A stretch of 64,000 nucleotides of DNA. Source: a virus. Positions 39,746 through 47,461 of this stretch are shown in pieces. The position numbers were made by a program, and so were the translations under genes. The stretch is from positions 39,933-103,932 of the IMG/VR virus record IMGVR_UViG_3300020732_000008, one strand, 5' to 3'. Position 1 is the stretch's first letter; every line of letters begins with the position of its first letter. Below the pieces are notes generated by a model. The model did not search any database. It worked only from the letters and a program-made list of their open reading frames with translations, and was not told the origin of the DNA.

Positions 39746-40366
39746 ATGATCGAAGCTAAATTAGAAGCAGCAACCCATGCTGATTCGAACCTTTACGTTA
39801 CGGTTTTAACCCGAGGTTGGGTAATTAAACGTAACCATTACTATCGTGAGACTCATGAGTGTGCGTTTAAAGTTACAGAAGTTGATGCACGTTTTGAGTT
39901 GAGCGATGCTAATGTGCATATGTATCCCACTAACTTCAGTCTTACTGGGTTTTGGGCTAACAGTACGGGTCGTAAATGGTTTGAGACTGCGGACAGACTG
40001 TACCGCAATGGTGATTGGAGAAGCGAAAATCGACGTGAGGAATTACTAGAGTTCGAGTATTTTCCTCACGAGATACAAGATGTTATCTTCAAGCATCTAA
40101 CTCACTCTGTTAAGGAGCTATCTGAAAGACTGATTAAACTAGATAGCATCTTAACAACCAATAAGAAGTTTGTATCTAAAGGATATGCAGACCTATCAAG
40201 TGAGCCTCAAGAGGGTGACTTGCCATTCCTGCCATCAATTAAACAAACTCGAATCTCTCCCTTACTTAACAATGACGTTAAAAAATGGAAAGTAGCAAGA
40301 GAGGAGCAAGCATGGAAGCCTTCAGTTCTACAAGAATTGGAAGAGCAATTAATCGTAGAAGTTTAA
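39746..40366 (+). CDS. Hypothetical protein behind tRNA-like leader
   Basis: 206 residues, AAAGGAG before ATG. Mixed alpha/beta N-terminal half (YVTVLTRGWVIKRNHYYRE; FELSDANVHMYPTNFSLTGFW) and helical C-terminal half (DVIFKHLTHSVKELSERLIKLDSILTT). I do not recognise it. It is the first gene downstream of a tRNA-like element and overlaps the next gene by 55 bases. Confidence 0.7.
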   Translation: MIEAKLEAATHADSNLYVTVLTRGWVIKRNHYYRETHECAFKVTEVDARFELSDANVHMYPTNFSLTGFWANSTGRKWFETADRLYRNGDWRSENRREELLEFEYFPHEIQDVIFKHLTHSVKELSERLIKLDSILTTNKKFVSKGYADLSSEPQEGDLPFLPSIKQTRISPLLNNDVKKWKVAREEQAWKPSVLQELEEQLIVEV

Positions 40367-40575
40367 TTAAAAACCTACGACATGCATCTAAATACAGTGC
40401 TAGATGGGATGTAAACGATCTAGGCACAGTAGAAATGCAAGACGGATCAATGAAGAAGTTCGTATTCTTCTGGCCGTATGGATGGGACGACAAGATTGCT
40501 ATCCCAGCAAAGAAATTAGATAAAGTTTTAGAGGCAACCTCTATTGATGATATCTATGAGCTAGAAGGGAGGTAA
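40312..40575 (+). CDS. Hypothetical small protein
   Basis: 87 residues from ATG at 40312 (AGAGGAG just upstream), inside the 3' end of the previous gene. Basic helical start (STRIGRAINRRSLIKNLRHASKY), then RWDVNDLGTVEMQDGSMKKFVFFWPYGWDDKIAIPAK, a small beta domain. Not recognised. Confidence 0.65.
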   Translation: MEAFSSTRIGRAINRRSLIKNLRHASKYSARWDVNDLGTVEMQDGSMKKFVFFWPYGWDDKIAIPAKKLDKVLEATSIDDIYELEGR

Positions 40576-40577
40576 TC

Positions 40578-40718
40578 ATGGACATCACTGTGTATCAATG
40601 GTGGCTAAGCATAGTAATTAACGGTTCAATTGAACTACATGTTCAATTAGGCGTTGCTTTTACTGTTGTTGCCACACTTCTTGCGCTTAGATATCGAAAG
40701 AGACTACGTAAGAAATAG
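40578..40718 (+). CDS. 46-residue membrane microprotein
   Basis: GGGAGG lies 5 bases before ATG, 3 bases after the previous stop. A single long hydrophobic helix (HVQLGVAFTVVATLLALRY) is followed by a basic tail RKRLRKK, so the C-terminus should be cytoplasmic. Role unknown. Confidence 0.6.
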   Translation: MDITVYQWWLSIVINGSIELHVQLGVAFTVVATLLALRYRKRLRKK

Positions 40719-40745
40719 ATTTCACCTAGGAGGGTGATAATGGCA

Positions 40746-40820
40746 GCCAACGTTTGGTAACAATACCTTTTCTTCTCCTTTCTCCAGGTATTGATAGGTT
40801 CGATTCCTATTGTTGGCACG
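40746..40820 (+). ncRNA. tRNA-like element 2 with long pyrimidine loop
   Basis: 75 nt: acceptor GCCAAC (40746-40751)/GTTGGC (40812-40817); D-like hairpin GTT-TGGT-AAC; anticodon-position stem AATACC (40762-40767)/GGTATT (40787-40792) with a 19-nt pyrimidine loop instead of 7; T-arm ATAGG/CCTAT with loop TTCGATT; ends ACG. The long loop contains CTCCTTTCT, identical to part of the anti-Shine-Dalgarno tail expected in 16S rRNA. No usable anticodon can be named. Confidence 0.7.
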
Positions 40821-40821
40821 T

Positions 40822-40994
40822 GGGCAGAGACATAATGATGAAGCAAAGATGTAGGGGGCACCATGGGTGCCAAGATCCTACGTTGATGTGAATTCAAAAC
40901 AAGGCAATCTATATGATGAAGGCATACGTTTAGCTTGACTAAGCATGCCGGCTTTTAGCAATCAAGAACCCTGATTAAATTGGCGTCTCTGCCC
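40822..40994 (+). ncRNA. Stem-closed domain after tRNA-like element 2
   Basis: GGGCAGAGAC (40822-40831) pairs with GTCTCTGCCC (40985-40994). Inside are GTAGG-x-GGCACC/GGTGCC-CCTAC, GGCAT-TTAGC..CTAA-ATGCC and AATCA/TGATT hairpins. Lies just upstream of the whiB ribosome site; no gene in 40719-41015. Confidence 0.55.
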
Positions 40995-41015
40995 CATTTA
41001 TAAAAGGAGAATAAA

Positions 41016-41318
41016 ATGGCTAAAGCATTGATGGGAGCACCAACTAAACTGCCACAACAAAATCCAGATAATTGGAAGTGGCAAGATGATGCTGCCTGTA
41101 AGGATGTGGACTACGACCTGTTCTTTTACGAAGACCAAGAGCGTGGTGATAGAAAGCAAGAAAGGATTACAGCGGCTAAGGCGATATGTAATGCATGCCC
41201 AGTCATTAATGAATGCCTATCATGGGCTAATTCAGTTGGTGAGTCACACGGTATCTGGGGCGGTCAAACGCCTGAAGAGCGTGGTTGGAGACTCTCCGGC
41301 TATAAAGGTAAGGATTGA
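41016..41318 (+). CDS. WhiB-family iron-sulfur regulator
   Basis: 100 residues, usual WhiB size. Cys28, Cys58, Cys61 and Cys67 (ACK; AICNACPVINECLSW) are the four 4Fe-4S ligands, and GIWGG near 79-83 is the family turn; WQDDAAC opens the domain. WhiB proteins are limited to actinobacteria and their phages and act by binding the primary sigma factor. Here it may shift host transcription or redox/septation control. AAAAGGAG precedes ATG; transcript leader carries a tRNA-like element. Confidence 0.92.
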   Translation: MAKALMGAPTKLPQQNPDNWKWQDDAACKDVDYDLFFYEDQERGDRKQERITAAKAICNACPVINECLSWANSVGESHGIWGGQTPEERGWRLSGYKGKD

Positions 41319-41716
41319 TTGGTTGATCACCAATCATGTTGGACTTGAGGCGGGAGCTTTGTAAGCGAAAACCTCTCTTCCCAACGCAGTAAATATGATC
41401 GTGTAAAGGCCGCCATTATTATATGGCCCCTACGGTTGAGACTAAGACAGGTTCGCAAGTAACTAGGTCTGCATATTGAGGCCACATTAATCTATAAAAC
41501 ACATTTGAATGATATCTATTAAGATGTGTAAACGATGCGTGGATATACATATTACGCTACGAAAACTACTGCTCGATCTAATATACCGTGTGTTCTAGAG
41601 CACCTCGATGGGGATTCTAGGTAATCCGGTGGGCGACACGCCCATACAACCAAAGAAAGCAAGTTACTACATGTCTGTGCATCGGTGTGGTAACTTGCTT
41701 TCTTCTTTTAAAAAGG
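41317..41716 (+). ncRNA. Structured noncoding region before 41725 gene
   Basis: GATTGGT/ACCAATC hairpin right at the whiB stop (41317-41335); nested GTTGG-GAGG-GCTT..AAGC-CCTC-CCAAC (about 41338-41378); CCAT/ATGG; GCGT-ATAT/ATAT-ACGC (about 41536-41558); GGATT/AATCC and TGGGCG/CGCCCA; finally AAGAAAGCAAGTTAC pairs over 15 bp with GTAACTTGCTTTCTT, ending at the ribosome site. No coding frame is supported here. Confidence 0.5.
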
Positions 41717-41724
41717 AGAAGACT

Positions 41725-41901
41725 ATGGATGAAGAAGACATCGACGCATTGTGTGAAGTTGCTAATGTGATTCTTGATCAAGCAATGGAAGACGATGTTC
41801 TTTTAAACTTATTCAATGGCAAATGGTCAAAGAATAAGATTGTTGGCTTTGAGATAAATGCATTGGCAAGACATCACCTTATTGACTTTAGAGAAGAATA
41901 A
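41725..41901 (+). CDS. Small acidic protein
   Basis: 58 residues from ATG at 41725, with AAAAAGGAG upstream. Mostly helical and acidic (DEEDIDALCEVANVILDQAMEDDVLLNLF), then KIVGFEINALARHHL. Unknown family; sits between two structured RNA regions. Confidence 0.65.
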   Translation: MDEEDIDALCEVANVILDQAMEDDVLLNLFNGKWSKNKIVGFEINALARHHLIDFREE

Positions 41902-41907
41902 GGTGTA

Positions 41908-41950
41908 GCGTGACCGGCTGACTTCAAGGTTCAAGTCCTTGACACGCACG
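41908..41950 (+). ncRNA. tRNA-like mini-element 3
   Basis: 43 nt: GCGTG (41908-41912)/CACGC (41943-41947), T-arm CAAGG/CCTTG with canonical loop TTCAAGT (41930-41936), ending ACG. The linker (ACCGGCTGACTT) keeps GG but forms no clear stem. A GAGT-CAACACC/GGTGTTG-ACTC hairpin (41951-41979) follows at once. Confidence 0.6.
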
Positions 41951-42001
41951 GAGTTACAACACCACAAGGGTGTTGACTCTAAGAGAAAAGGAAGGCAAAC
42001 A

Positions 42002-43378
42002 ATGAATACAGCGGTGTTTGTAGAAACATACGAACCAACCATGGGAGAAGACAAGCGTCAGATCCTCATGGTCCCAATCAATGATGGTGAACTCCGTGTT
42101 TTCACCCGTATGACTGATGGACAGAAAGGCTTGTCTAATAAGTGGAACGAGGTAGACACAGTAACCCTCAATGATATGGAACGTATTACGAATAAGCCAG
42201 TAGGCATTCGCATCACAGATAATGATCGTGCTGACCTCAATGACAAGGGATATTCCCCTGTTCTTGCAGTCAAAGCAGTCAACGCTAACAATCGCTCAAC
42301 ACCTTACGGTGACCATGAGTACGATGTTACATCTGTTATCGGAGAGCTTATGGCGCACGTTCGTGCACAAGACAGTGTGGTCGAGTCAATGGTAATTGAT
42401 AACCGCATGAAGTCTGACACACCGCCGTTCATGATTCAGCAAGACGCTGTTCCAACACAAACATCGGCGCCTGCTACTGATGACCGTGAAATGGTCCTCT
42501 CTTTAGCCTCGATTCCACCATTGGAACTAGCCTCCAAGTACATTAATCGCACAATCTTCGGTCTCAAAGACTTCGATGTCTTTGATCGTTGCCGTGCGTA
42601 CAATGAGGATGCACTTATCTATGGCCCAACCGGTCCTGGTAAGACAACCGCAGTTATTGCTTGGGCTGCTGAACGACGCCTTCGTCTAGCGCAGGTATCT
42701 GGCAATGCTGCATTGGAGCCAAGCCAACTCATCGGTAAGTATATTCCCGATGGCAATGGCAACTTCGTGTGGATTGACGGTCCAGTGACTGACGTCGTGC
42801 GTAACGGTGGAGTTCTTATTCTTGATGAAGTTAACTTTATCAGTCCTAAGATCTATACAGTCTTGTACTCCCTACTTGACAGCCGTCGTGCTCTTATCTT
42901 GCTTGACCACAAGGGTGAAGTTATCGAAGCCCATCGTGATCTAACAATCTTTGCGACAATGAACCCATCTTACATTGGCACAGTGCCATTGAACTTTGCG
43001 TTCCGTAATCGCTTCGGTGTTCAGATTGCTTGGGACTATGACGATAAGGTCGAGGCTAAGCTCATTAAGAATGAAGCTATCCTCGTGCTTATCCGTCAGT
43101 TGCGTAATGAAGCAGCTCGTGGTGAGATTGAAACACCTATCTCAACCAACATGGCAATGGAACTAGAACGTTTCATGACTCAGTTTAACTACGAGTTTGC
43201 CATTGAGAACTTCATTGCTCACTTTGACCTTGAGGAGCAGGAAAAGATCCGCCTCGTATTCCAAACTCATGAAGCTAATCTTCGTGAGAGCTTCGAGAAC
43301 CTAGTTCCTGAAGTTGTGGAAAAGGAAGCGGATGTAGTATCGGAAGCTGAGAAGTTTCTACAGTCTCAATCCAATTAA
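42002..43378 (+). CDS. AAA+ ATPase, MoxR/CobS-like
   Basis: 458 residues from ATG at 42002 (GGAAGG upstream). An N-terminal 170-residue region of unknown fold precedes the ATPase: IYGPTGPGKTT near 207-216 (Walker A), VLILDEVNF near 271-279 (Walker B), then FATMNPSYIGT (sensor 1) and NFAFRNRFGVQI (arginine finger region). Followed 10 bases later by a VWA-domain gene, the classic MoxR/CobS-VWA pairing. Annotated phage relatives are often called CobS (cobaltochelatase), but a chelatase role is not shown; protein remodelling is equally possible. Confidence 0.88.
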   Translation: MNTAVFVETYEPTMGEDKRQILMVPINDGELRVFTRMTDGQKGLSNKWNEVDTVTLNDMERITNKPVGIRITDNDRADLNDKGYSPVLAVKAVNANNRSTPYGDHEYDVTSVIGELMAHVRAQDSVVESMVIDNRMKSDTPPFMIQQDAVPTQTSAPATDDREMVLSLASIPPLELASKYINRTIFGLKDFDVFDRCRAYNEDALIYGPTGPGKTTAVIAWAAERRLRLAQVSGNAALEPSQLIGKYIPDGNGNFVWIDGPVTDVVRNGGVLILDEVNFISPKIYTVLYSLLDSRRALILLDHKGEVIEAHRDLTIFATMNPSYIGTVPLNFAFRNRFGVQIAWDYDDKVEAKLIKNEAILVLIRQLRNEAARGEIETPISTNMAMELERFMTQFNYEFAIENFIAHFDLEEQEKIRLVFQTHEANLRESFENLVPEVVEKEADVVSEAEKFLQSQSN

Positions 43379-43388
43379 GGAGTAAGAC

Positions 43389-45392
43389 ATGGGATACAAA
43401 GACAAAATAGATACAGACTATCGTGGTAAGGCTCGCACTGCAAAGGAGCAGTTGCGAGCTTTGCGTCTTGGTGCAATCGCAAGAGTGTATCAAGGTGCCG
43501 ATCGTATCCTTACTGGTGATCCTGTCGTTGTGAATGTAGTGGATGATGGTCCTGCCCCAGCGTGGTCAGATGGCGCATCCATTACACTCAACGCAGCCAT
43601 GATTAAGGATCTTGATCTTGAGACTATTGCACAAATCAATGGCCTCAACTATCACGAGCTCTCGCACCACCTCTACACTCCAAGAAAAGGTACACCATTG
43701 GTGCAGTGGATAATCGAAAAAGGTTATTTCCAAGCATTCAATGTGCTTGAGGACCAGCGTATCGACAGTCTGTTGTGCGCTCGTTACCCAAGCATCATGC
43801 CTTATCTAACTGCAACAGTCCTGCGTTGGCTAGCTGAATCAGAGAAGGAAGCATCCATGGCATACATTACATGCCGTGGTCGTCGCTATCTTCCTGTTGA
43901 ACTACGCCAGCAGTTCAGAGATATGTTCTATAAACCAGAACTAATCCCTGCAATCTGTCGCATCGTCGATGAGTATCGTACGCTTGCATTCCCTAGGGAT
44001 TACATTCGTGCTCAAGAACTCGTCGAAGAGTTCCATAACGAAGTTATGGAGAAGTTAGATGCCCCATCATCTGGTGGTCCATCTCAATGTGGTCACCGTG
44101 TGCCGATAGCTAAGGGTCGTCCTGAGCCTGGAAAGATTCAGGAACGTGACGCCAAGCGTGCAGGTAACATGGGTGATCTTGAGGATGACCTAACTGATGA
44201 AGAGATCAAAGCCATGGTTAAAGCCATGGAAGACGCTATGGCTGAAGAGGATGTCATGTCCCAAGGTGACGGTAACGTTACTGATGAGGAAGAACAACTA
44301 GCCGATGCTGAACCTGAAGATGGAGGTACACCTGAAGATGGAGGTACACCTGAAGGTAGTACTGAAGCAGGACAACAACCATCTGGTGCTGACCAAATCA
44401 AAAACCGTCAGCGTAGAGTAGCTAACTCAACGCCGAAAGTTGGTAAGGGTCACATTGAAAGTGATGGTGGTTTGCCTGATGACATCAGCACAACAATTCA
44501 AAACGCCCTCAATGATATCTATGGTCGCAAAGATGTGATCATGGATGTTAAGCGCAAGCAACGCATCATCATTAACGGTGGTGTGGACGATAGTTATGAG
44601 GAGACGGGTGTACACGGTAAGTTTGATGAAACCGATGTACCACAGTCAGAAATCATTACCTATCGTAAGTTTGCCAAGGAACTGCAACGTCTTCGTGACG
44701 ATGCTGAGCCTATGTGGGAGAAGGAAATGCCGTCAGGCCGCCTCAATGTACAGCGAGTAATTCGTGGTTGTGAGATTGAGACTGCGTTTGATCGGTGGAC
44801 AGAGCAGGACGACAGCTGCGATATTGAAGCTGTCATCTGTATAGATCGCTCTGGTTCTATGACCTCTAACCGTAATGATGAGCGTGCGTCTCTAGCCTCA
44901 TGGGTTATCAAGCGTGCCTTAGAAAGTATCGGTGCCCCCGTTACTGTCTACGCATTCGATGATAAGACAGAGGTTGCCTATGCTCGTAATGATGAGGCTA
45001 AGCCTACCAAGTTCAAGTTCATCTTTGGTAATGGTGGCACTGATCCATACGAGTCTCTTGTTATGGCTGAGAAGGTGTTAATGGCATCACAGAAGAAAAA
45101 TAAGATGCTGTTCATCATCACCGATGGTGTCTTCAACACAAACAAAAATGACGACGTCATCAAGCGCATGTCACAACGTGGCATCTTAACGTCAATGGTA
45201 CTCATCATGCGTACCAATGAGTATGAGAATGCCATGACTTCTAACAAGCAAGCGATTGCTGAAGGTAGTACACCTCGTTGGGAGTTCAAACATGAGGCTG
45301 AAATCTTCGGTCAAGTAGATAGTGGTAAAGATCTACTCAACCTAGCTAAGACAATCGTTGTCGGAGCTATCAAGAAGCGATCAAGGAGATAA
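43389..45392 (+). CDS. VWA-domain protein with HExxH region, CobT-like
   Basis: 667 residues. N-terminal part has NYHELSHHLYT (HExxH, residues 89-93) and NVLEDQRIDS near 119, as in metallopeptidase-like domains of VWA partners. A very acidic linker (about 250-345) contains the direct repeat PEDGG-TPEDGG-TPEG. The C-terminal VWA domain has a MIDAS motif ICIDRSGSMTS near 486, then TDGVF and a Thr/Asp-bearing segment. Works with the preceding AAA+ protein as substrate-recognising partner. Metal protease activity is possible but untested. Confidence 0.85.
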   Translation: MGYKDKIDTDYRGKARTAKEQLRALRLGAIARVYQGADRILTGDPVVVNVVDDGPAPAWSDGASITLNAAMIKDLDLETIAQINGLNYHELSHHLYTPRKGTPLVQWIIEKGYFQAFNVLEDQRIDSLLCARYPSIMPYLTATVLRWLAESEKEASMAYITCRGRRYLPVELRQQFRDMFYKPELIPAICRIVDEYRTLAFPRDYIRAQELVEEFHNEVMEKLDAPSSGGPSQCGHRVPIAKGRPEPGKIQERDAKRAGNMGDLEDDLTDEEIKAMVKAMEDAMAEEDVMSQGDGNVTDEEEQLADAEPEDGGTPEDGGTPEGSTEAGQQPSGADQIKNRQRRVANSTPKVGKGHIESDGGLPDDISTTIQNALNDIYGRKDVIMDVKRKQRIIINGGVDDSYEETGVHGKFDETDVPQSEIITYRKFAKELQRLRDDAEPMWEKEMPSGRLNVQRVIRGCEIETAFDRWTEQDDSCDIEAVICIDRSGSMTSNRNDERASLASWVIKRALESIGAPVTVYAFDDKTEVAYARNDEAKPTKFKFIFGNGGTDPYESLVMAEKVLMASQKKNKMLFIITDGVFNTNKNDDVIKRMSQRGILTSMVLIMRTNEYENAMTSNKQAIAEGSTPRWEFKHEAEIFGQVDSGKDLLNLAKTIVVGAIKKRSRR

Positions 45393-45393
45393 C

Positions 45394-46173
45394 ATGGCTA
45401 GAAAGGCAACTAACTATCGTTACGAGAGGCCTGAGAATCGTAGATGGTATTGTCGTTTTTATACATGGGAACAAGCAGTAGATTATTTGAGCACAGGCCG
45501 CAACAAAAATTTGCGGCCTATGTATCACATGAGCCTACATGTTCGTCGTATAGAACCTGACAATCCAGACTCATCGATAGGTATTGGTTACTACAATTCC
45601 TGGTCTTTAAGAAACGGTATAACACTGGATCAGCTCGATGTCGTTATCTATCACAAAAACGGCACGGCTACGGTCACCAACAACACCTATTGGTCATCTG
45701 CTAGAAATGTAGCTCTTGCGTATGCCAACCTTGTTGCATATTCAAAACGACAAGGCGTACTAAAGTTACGACAAGATACAGATTTACCCAAGAAAGCATA
45801 CACCAGACCATGTGGTACATGTATGGGCATGAAAACCCATATGTATAGATCCTTTGGTACTGGAGAGGTAGTTACCGAGAAATGTCCAGACTGTATCGAT
45901 GGGTACAAACGCACTAAAGAGGGTTGGTTTGCAACCTCTATCCCCAATATCAATAGGCTAATTAGAATGTACTCTGGCAATACTACGTACATTAACTTTA
46001 TGCCAGCATCATTTGATATTGATATATCAACCGGCAGGTTGATAAGTGTGGAAGAAGGTGGTCGAGTTGAGATAACAGACTACCGAGAAGACCACCATAA
46101 AGCTGAGTCCAATACATGGGCTGAGATGGCTAAACGAGTTAAGGAAGGAGTTATAGATGTACGTGATCTTTGA
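45394..46173 (+). CDS. Hypothetical protein with CxxC zinc motif
   Basis: 259 residues from ATG at 45394 (AAGGAG upstream), directly after the VWA gene. WYCRFYTWEQAVDYLSTGRN, then YHMSLHVRRIEPD and IGIGYYNSW; central CGTCMGMKTHMYRSFGTGEVVTEKCPDC is a CxxC...CxxC ribbon as in DnaJ-like or phage zinc proteins. Function unknown; position suggests linkage to the AAA+/VWA pair. Confidence 0.7.
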   Translation: MARKATNYRYERPENRRWYCRFYTWEQAVDYLSTGRNKNLRPMYHMSLHVRRIEPDNPDSSIGIGYYNSWSLRNGITLDQLDVVIYHKNGTATVTNNTYWSSARNVALAYANLVAYSKRQGVLKLRQDTDLPKKAYTRPCGTCMGMKTHMYRSFGTGEVVTEKCPDCIDGYKRTKEGWFATSIPNINRLIRMYSGNTTYINFMPASFDIDISTGRLISVEEGGRVEITDYREDHHKAESNTWAEMAKRVKEGVIDVRDL

Positions 46174-46351
46174 TGTGACTACAAACACATTGGTAGGTCC
46201 TTTTGATACTGAGGAATCAGCAGTAGGTTTCAAGGTAGAAGCCGAAGCTGAACTTGATGACTCTAACCAGTCATTAGACATCTATCAGTTGACAGAACCT
46301 ACTGAATGGATGTTAGATAACTTCAGTACGTCAGTGGTTGAGCTAGTGTAG
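46157..46351 (+). CDS. Small hypothetical protein
   Basis: 64 residues. YVIFDVTTNTLVGPFDTEESAVGFKVEAEAEL resembles small phage proteins with a beta-hairpin then helix ('...V.GPF.T...A..W...'). Acidic overall. Overlaps the previous gene by 17 bases; the AAGGAGTT ribosome site is inside it. Confidence 0.65.
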   Translation: MYVIFDVTTNTLVGPFDTEESAVGFKVEAEAELDDSNQSLDIYQLTEPTEWMLDNFSTSVVELV

Positions 46352-46370
46352 CCCAACACAAACATTGACA

Positions 46371-46418
46371 GCGCTGGCCTGGTGGCCATAGCATAGGTTC
46401 GATTCCTAGCAGCGCACG
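46371..46418 (+). ncRNA. tRNA-like mini-element 4
   Basis: 48 nt: GCGCTG (46371-46376)/CAGCGC (46410-46415), hairpin GCC-TGGT-GGC (46377-46386), T-arm TAGG/CCTA with loop TTCGATT (46398-46404), ending ACG. Closely parallels mini-element 1. An 8-bp hairpin TTCTTCAG/CTGAAGAA (46419-46442) follows immediately, then a ribosome site. Confidence 0.7.
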
Positions 46419-46455
46419 TTCTTCAGCGTCGACACTGAAGAATAGAAAGGCAGAC

Positions 46456-46656
46456 ATGTCACAAACTGAATATCTCACAGTCGAGATTACGTATCGGGTC
46501 CACATAGACCAGGATAGATGTCCGGATTTACTTACAAATCCGTACACCTTAGCCATGGGCGTTTGGGATGAACCTACTAAGTCTTACAAACTGCACGAGA
46601 GTCTAAATGACGATGAGTACATCATGCTTACTGGTATAGATGTAATTGCCAAATAA
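46456..46656 (+). CDS. Small hypothetical protein
   Basis: 66 residues, AAAGG before ATG. Beta-rich (TEYLTVEITYRVHIDQDRC; TLAMGVWDEPTKSYKLHESL) and acidic. Unknown family; first gene after mini-element 4. Confidence 0.6.
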   Translation: MSQTEYLTVEITYRVHIDQDRCPDLLTNPYTLAMGVWDEPTKSYKLHESLNDDEYIMLTGIDVIAK

Positions 46657-46661
46657 TAGAT

Positions 46662-46690
46662 CCCCCTTATCCCACGTGCGGATAGGGGGG
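46662..46690 (+). repeat. Strong GC hairpin between small genes
   Basis: CCCCCTTATCC (46662-46672) pairs over 11 positions with GGATAGGGGGG (46680-46690), loop CACGTGC. No T-run follows; may slow decay or block polymerase. Confidence 0.6.
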
Positions 46691-46722
46691 CATCTTATGT
46701 CGCTAACAACAAGGAGAAGAAA

Positions 46723-46908
46723 ATGGACGAATTAGGACAACTAATCAACAGTCTCATTGAGCGTCGTCAAGAGCACTATGAGAGTCTGCTGAATATCAAT
46801 ACATCGAGTGATATGCAGGACTATCTTGAGGGTTGCATTGAAACCCTTGATCTGGTCATTGGTCAGATGCAGCTAATAGAAATCAATAGCGATGCATTGT
46901 CTTCATAA
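46723..46908 (+). CDS. Small helical protein
   Basis: 61 residues, AAGGAG upstream. Two helices (QLINSLIERRQEHYESLLNI; YLEGCIETLDLVIGQMQLIE) suggest a helical hairpin. Overlaps the next start by 17 bases. Unknown role. Confidence 0.6.
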   Translation: MDELGQLINSLIERRQEHYESLLNINTSSDMQDYLEGCIETLDLVIGQMQLIEINSDALSS

Positions 46909-47437
46909 CGTAGCTGTAGAAGCCGAGAGTAAGGAAGAGGCCTTTAAAAAGGTACAGCGCTTCCTATTAGAAGAAAACAATGCACCTTGGTCTGATTGGC
47001 ATGTTGTAGGTGGTGGACGTTGGAGCAACTCCCATTATGAGGATAGCTCTGAAAACGTGCTAGGCTACAAGGACGCTGACTTTAAGAAGTCATTCCAAGA
47101 TAGTTTGACAAATCGTTTAAACGAGTTAGAAAGGATCATGAAGGATATACAACCTCAAAAGATTCTTATTAACGGTAAAAGCTATTTGTCAAAGATGAAG
47201 AAGATAGCTCAATCTCAAGCTCCTTGGGTACCAATGGATCCAAGCGCTAGCCCATTCGTATTTGATAGGCTAATGTGGAGACTAGAGCAAATGAGCAAGA
47301 TCCTCAACAATGAGTGGACATCTGACAGCTATTTCTATGATATAGAAACCTGGACAGCTGACGCATCATCATTCTTAGATCGAGTATCTAAGAACCCAGA
47401 TAAACAATGGTTAGTTCCTGTGGACTTTCACTGCTAA
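46892..47437 (+). CDS. Hypothetical conserved-looking phage protein
   Basis: 181 residues. HNVAVEAESKEEAFKKVQRFL, then WSDWHVVGGGRWS, ILINGKSYL and a Trp-rich C-terminus. The 'V.A.S.EEA...V..FL...N..WSDWHVVGGGRW' opening is one I associate with proteins found in several actinophage-like genomes, without a known function. Confidence 0.65.
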   Translation: MHCLHNVAVEAESKEEAFKKVQRFLLEENNAPWSDWHVVGGGRWSNSHYEDSSENVLGYKDADFKKSFQDSLTNRLNELERIMKDIQPQKILINGKSYLSKMKKIAQSQAPWVPMDPSASPFVFDRLMWRLEQMSKILNNEWTSDSYFYDIETWTADASSFLDRVSKNPDKQWLVPVDFHC

Positions 47438-47461
47438 CCAAAACCCCAATCGGAGGCAACA

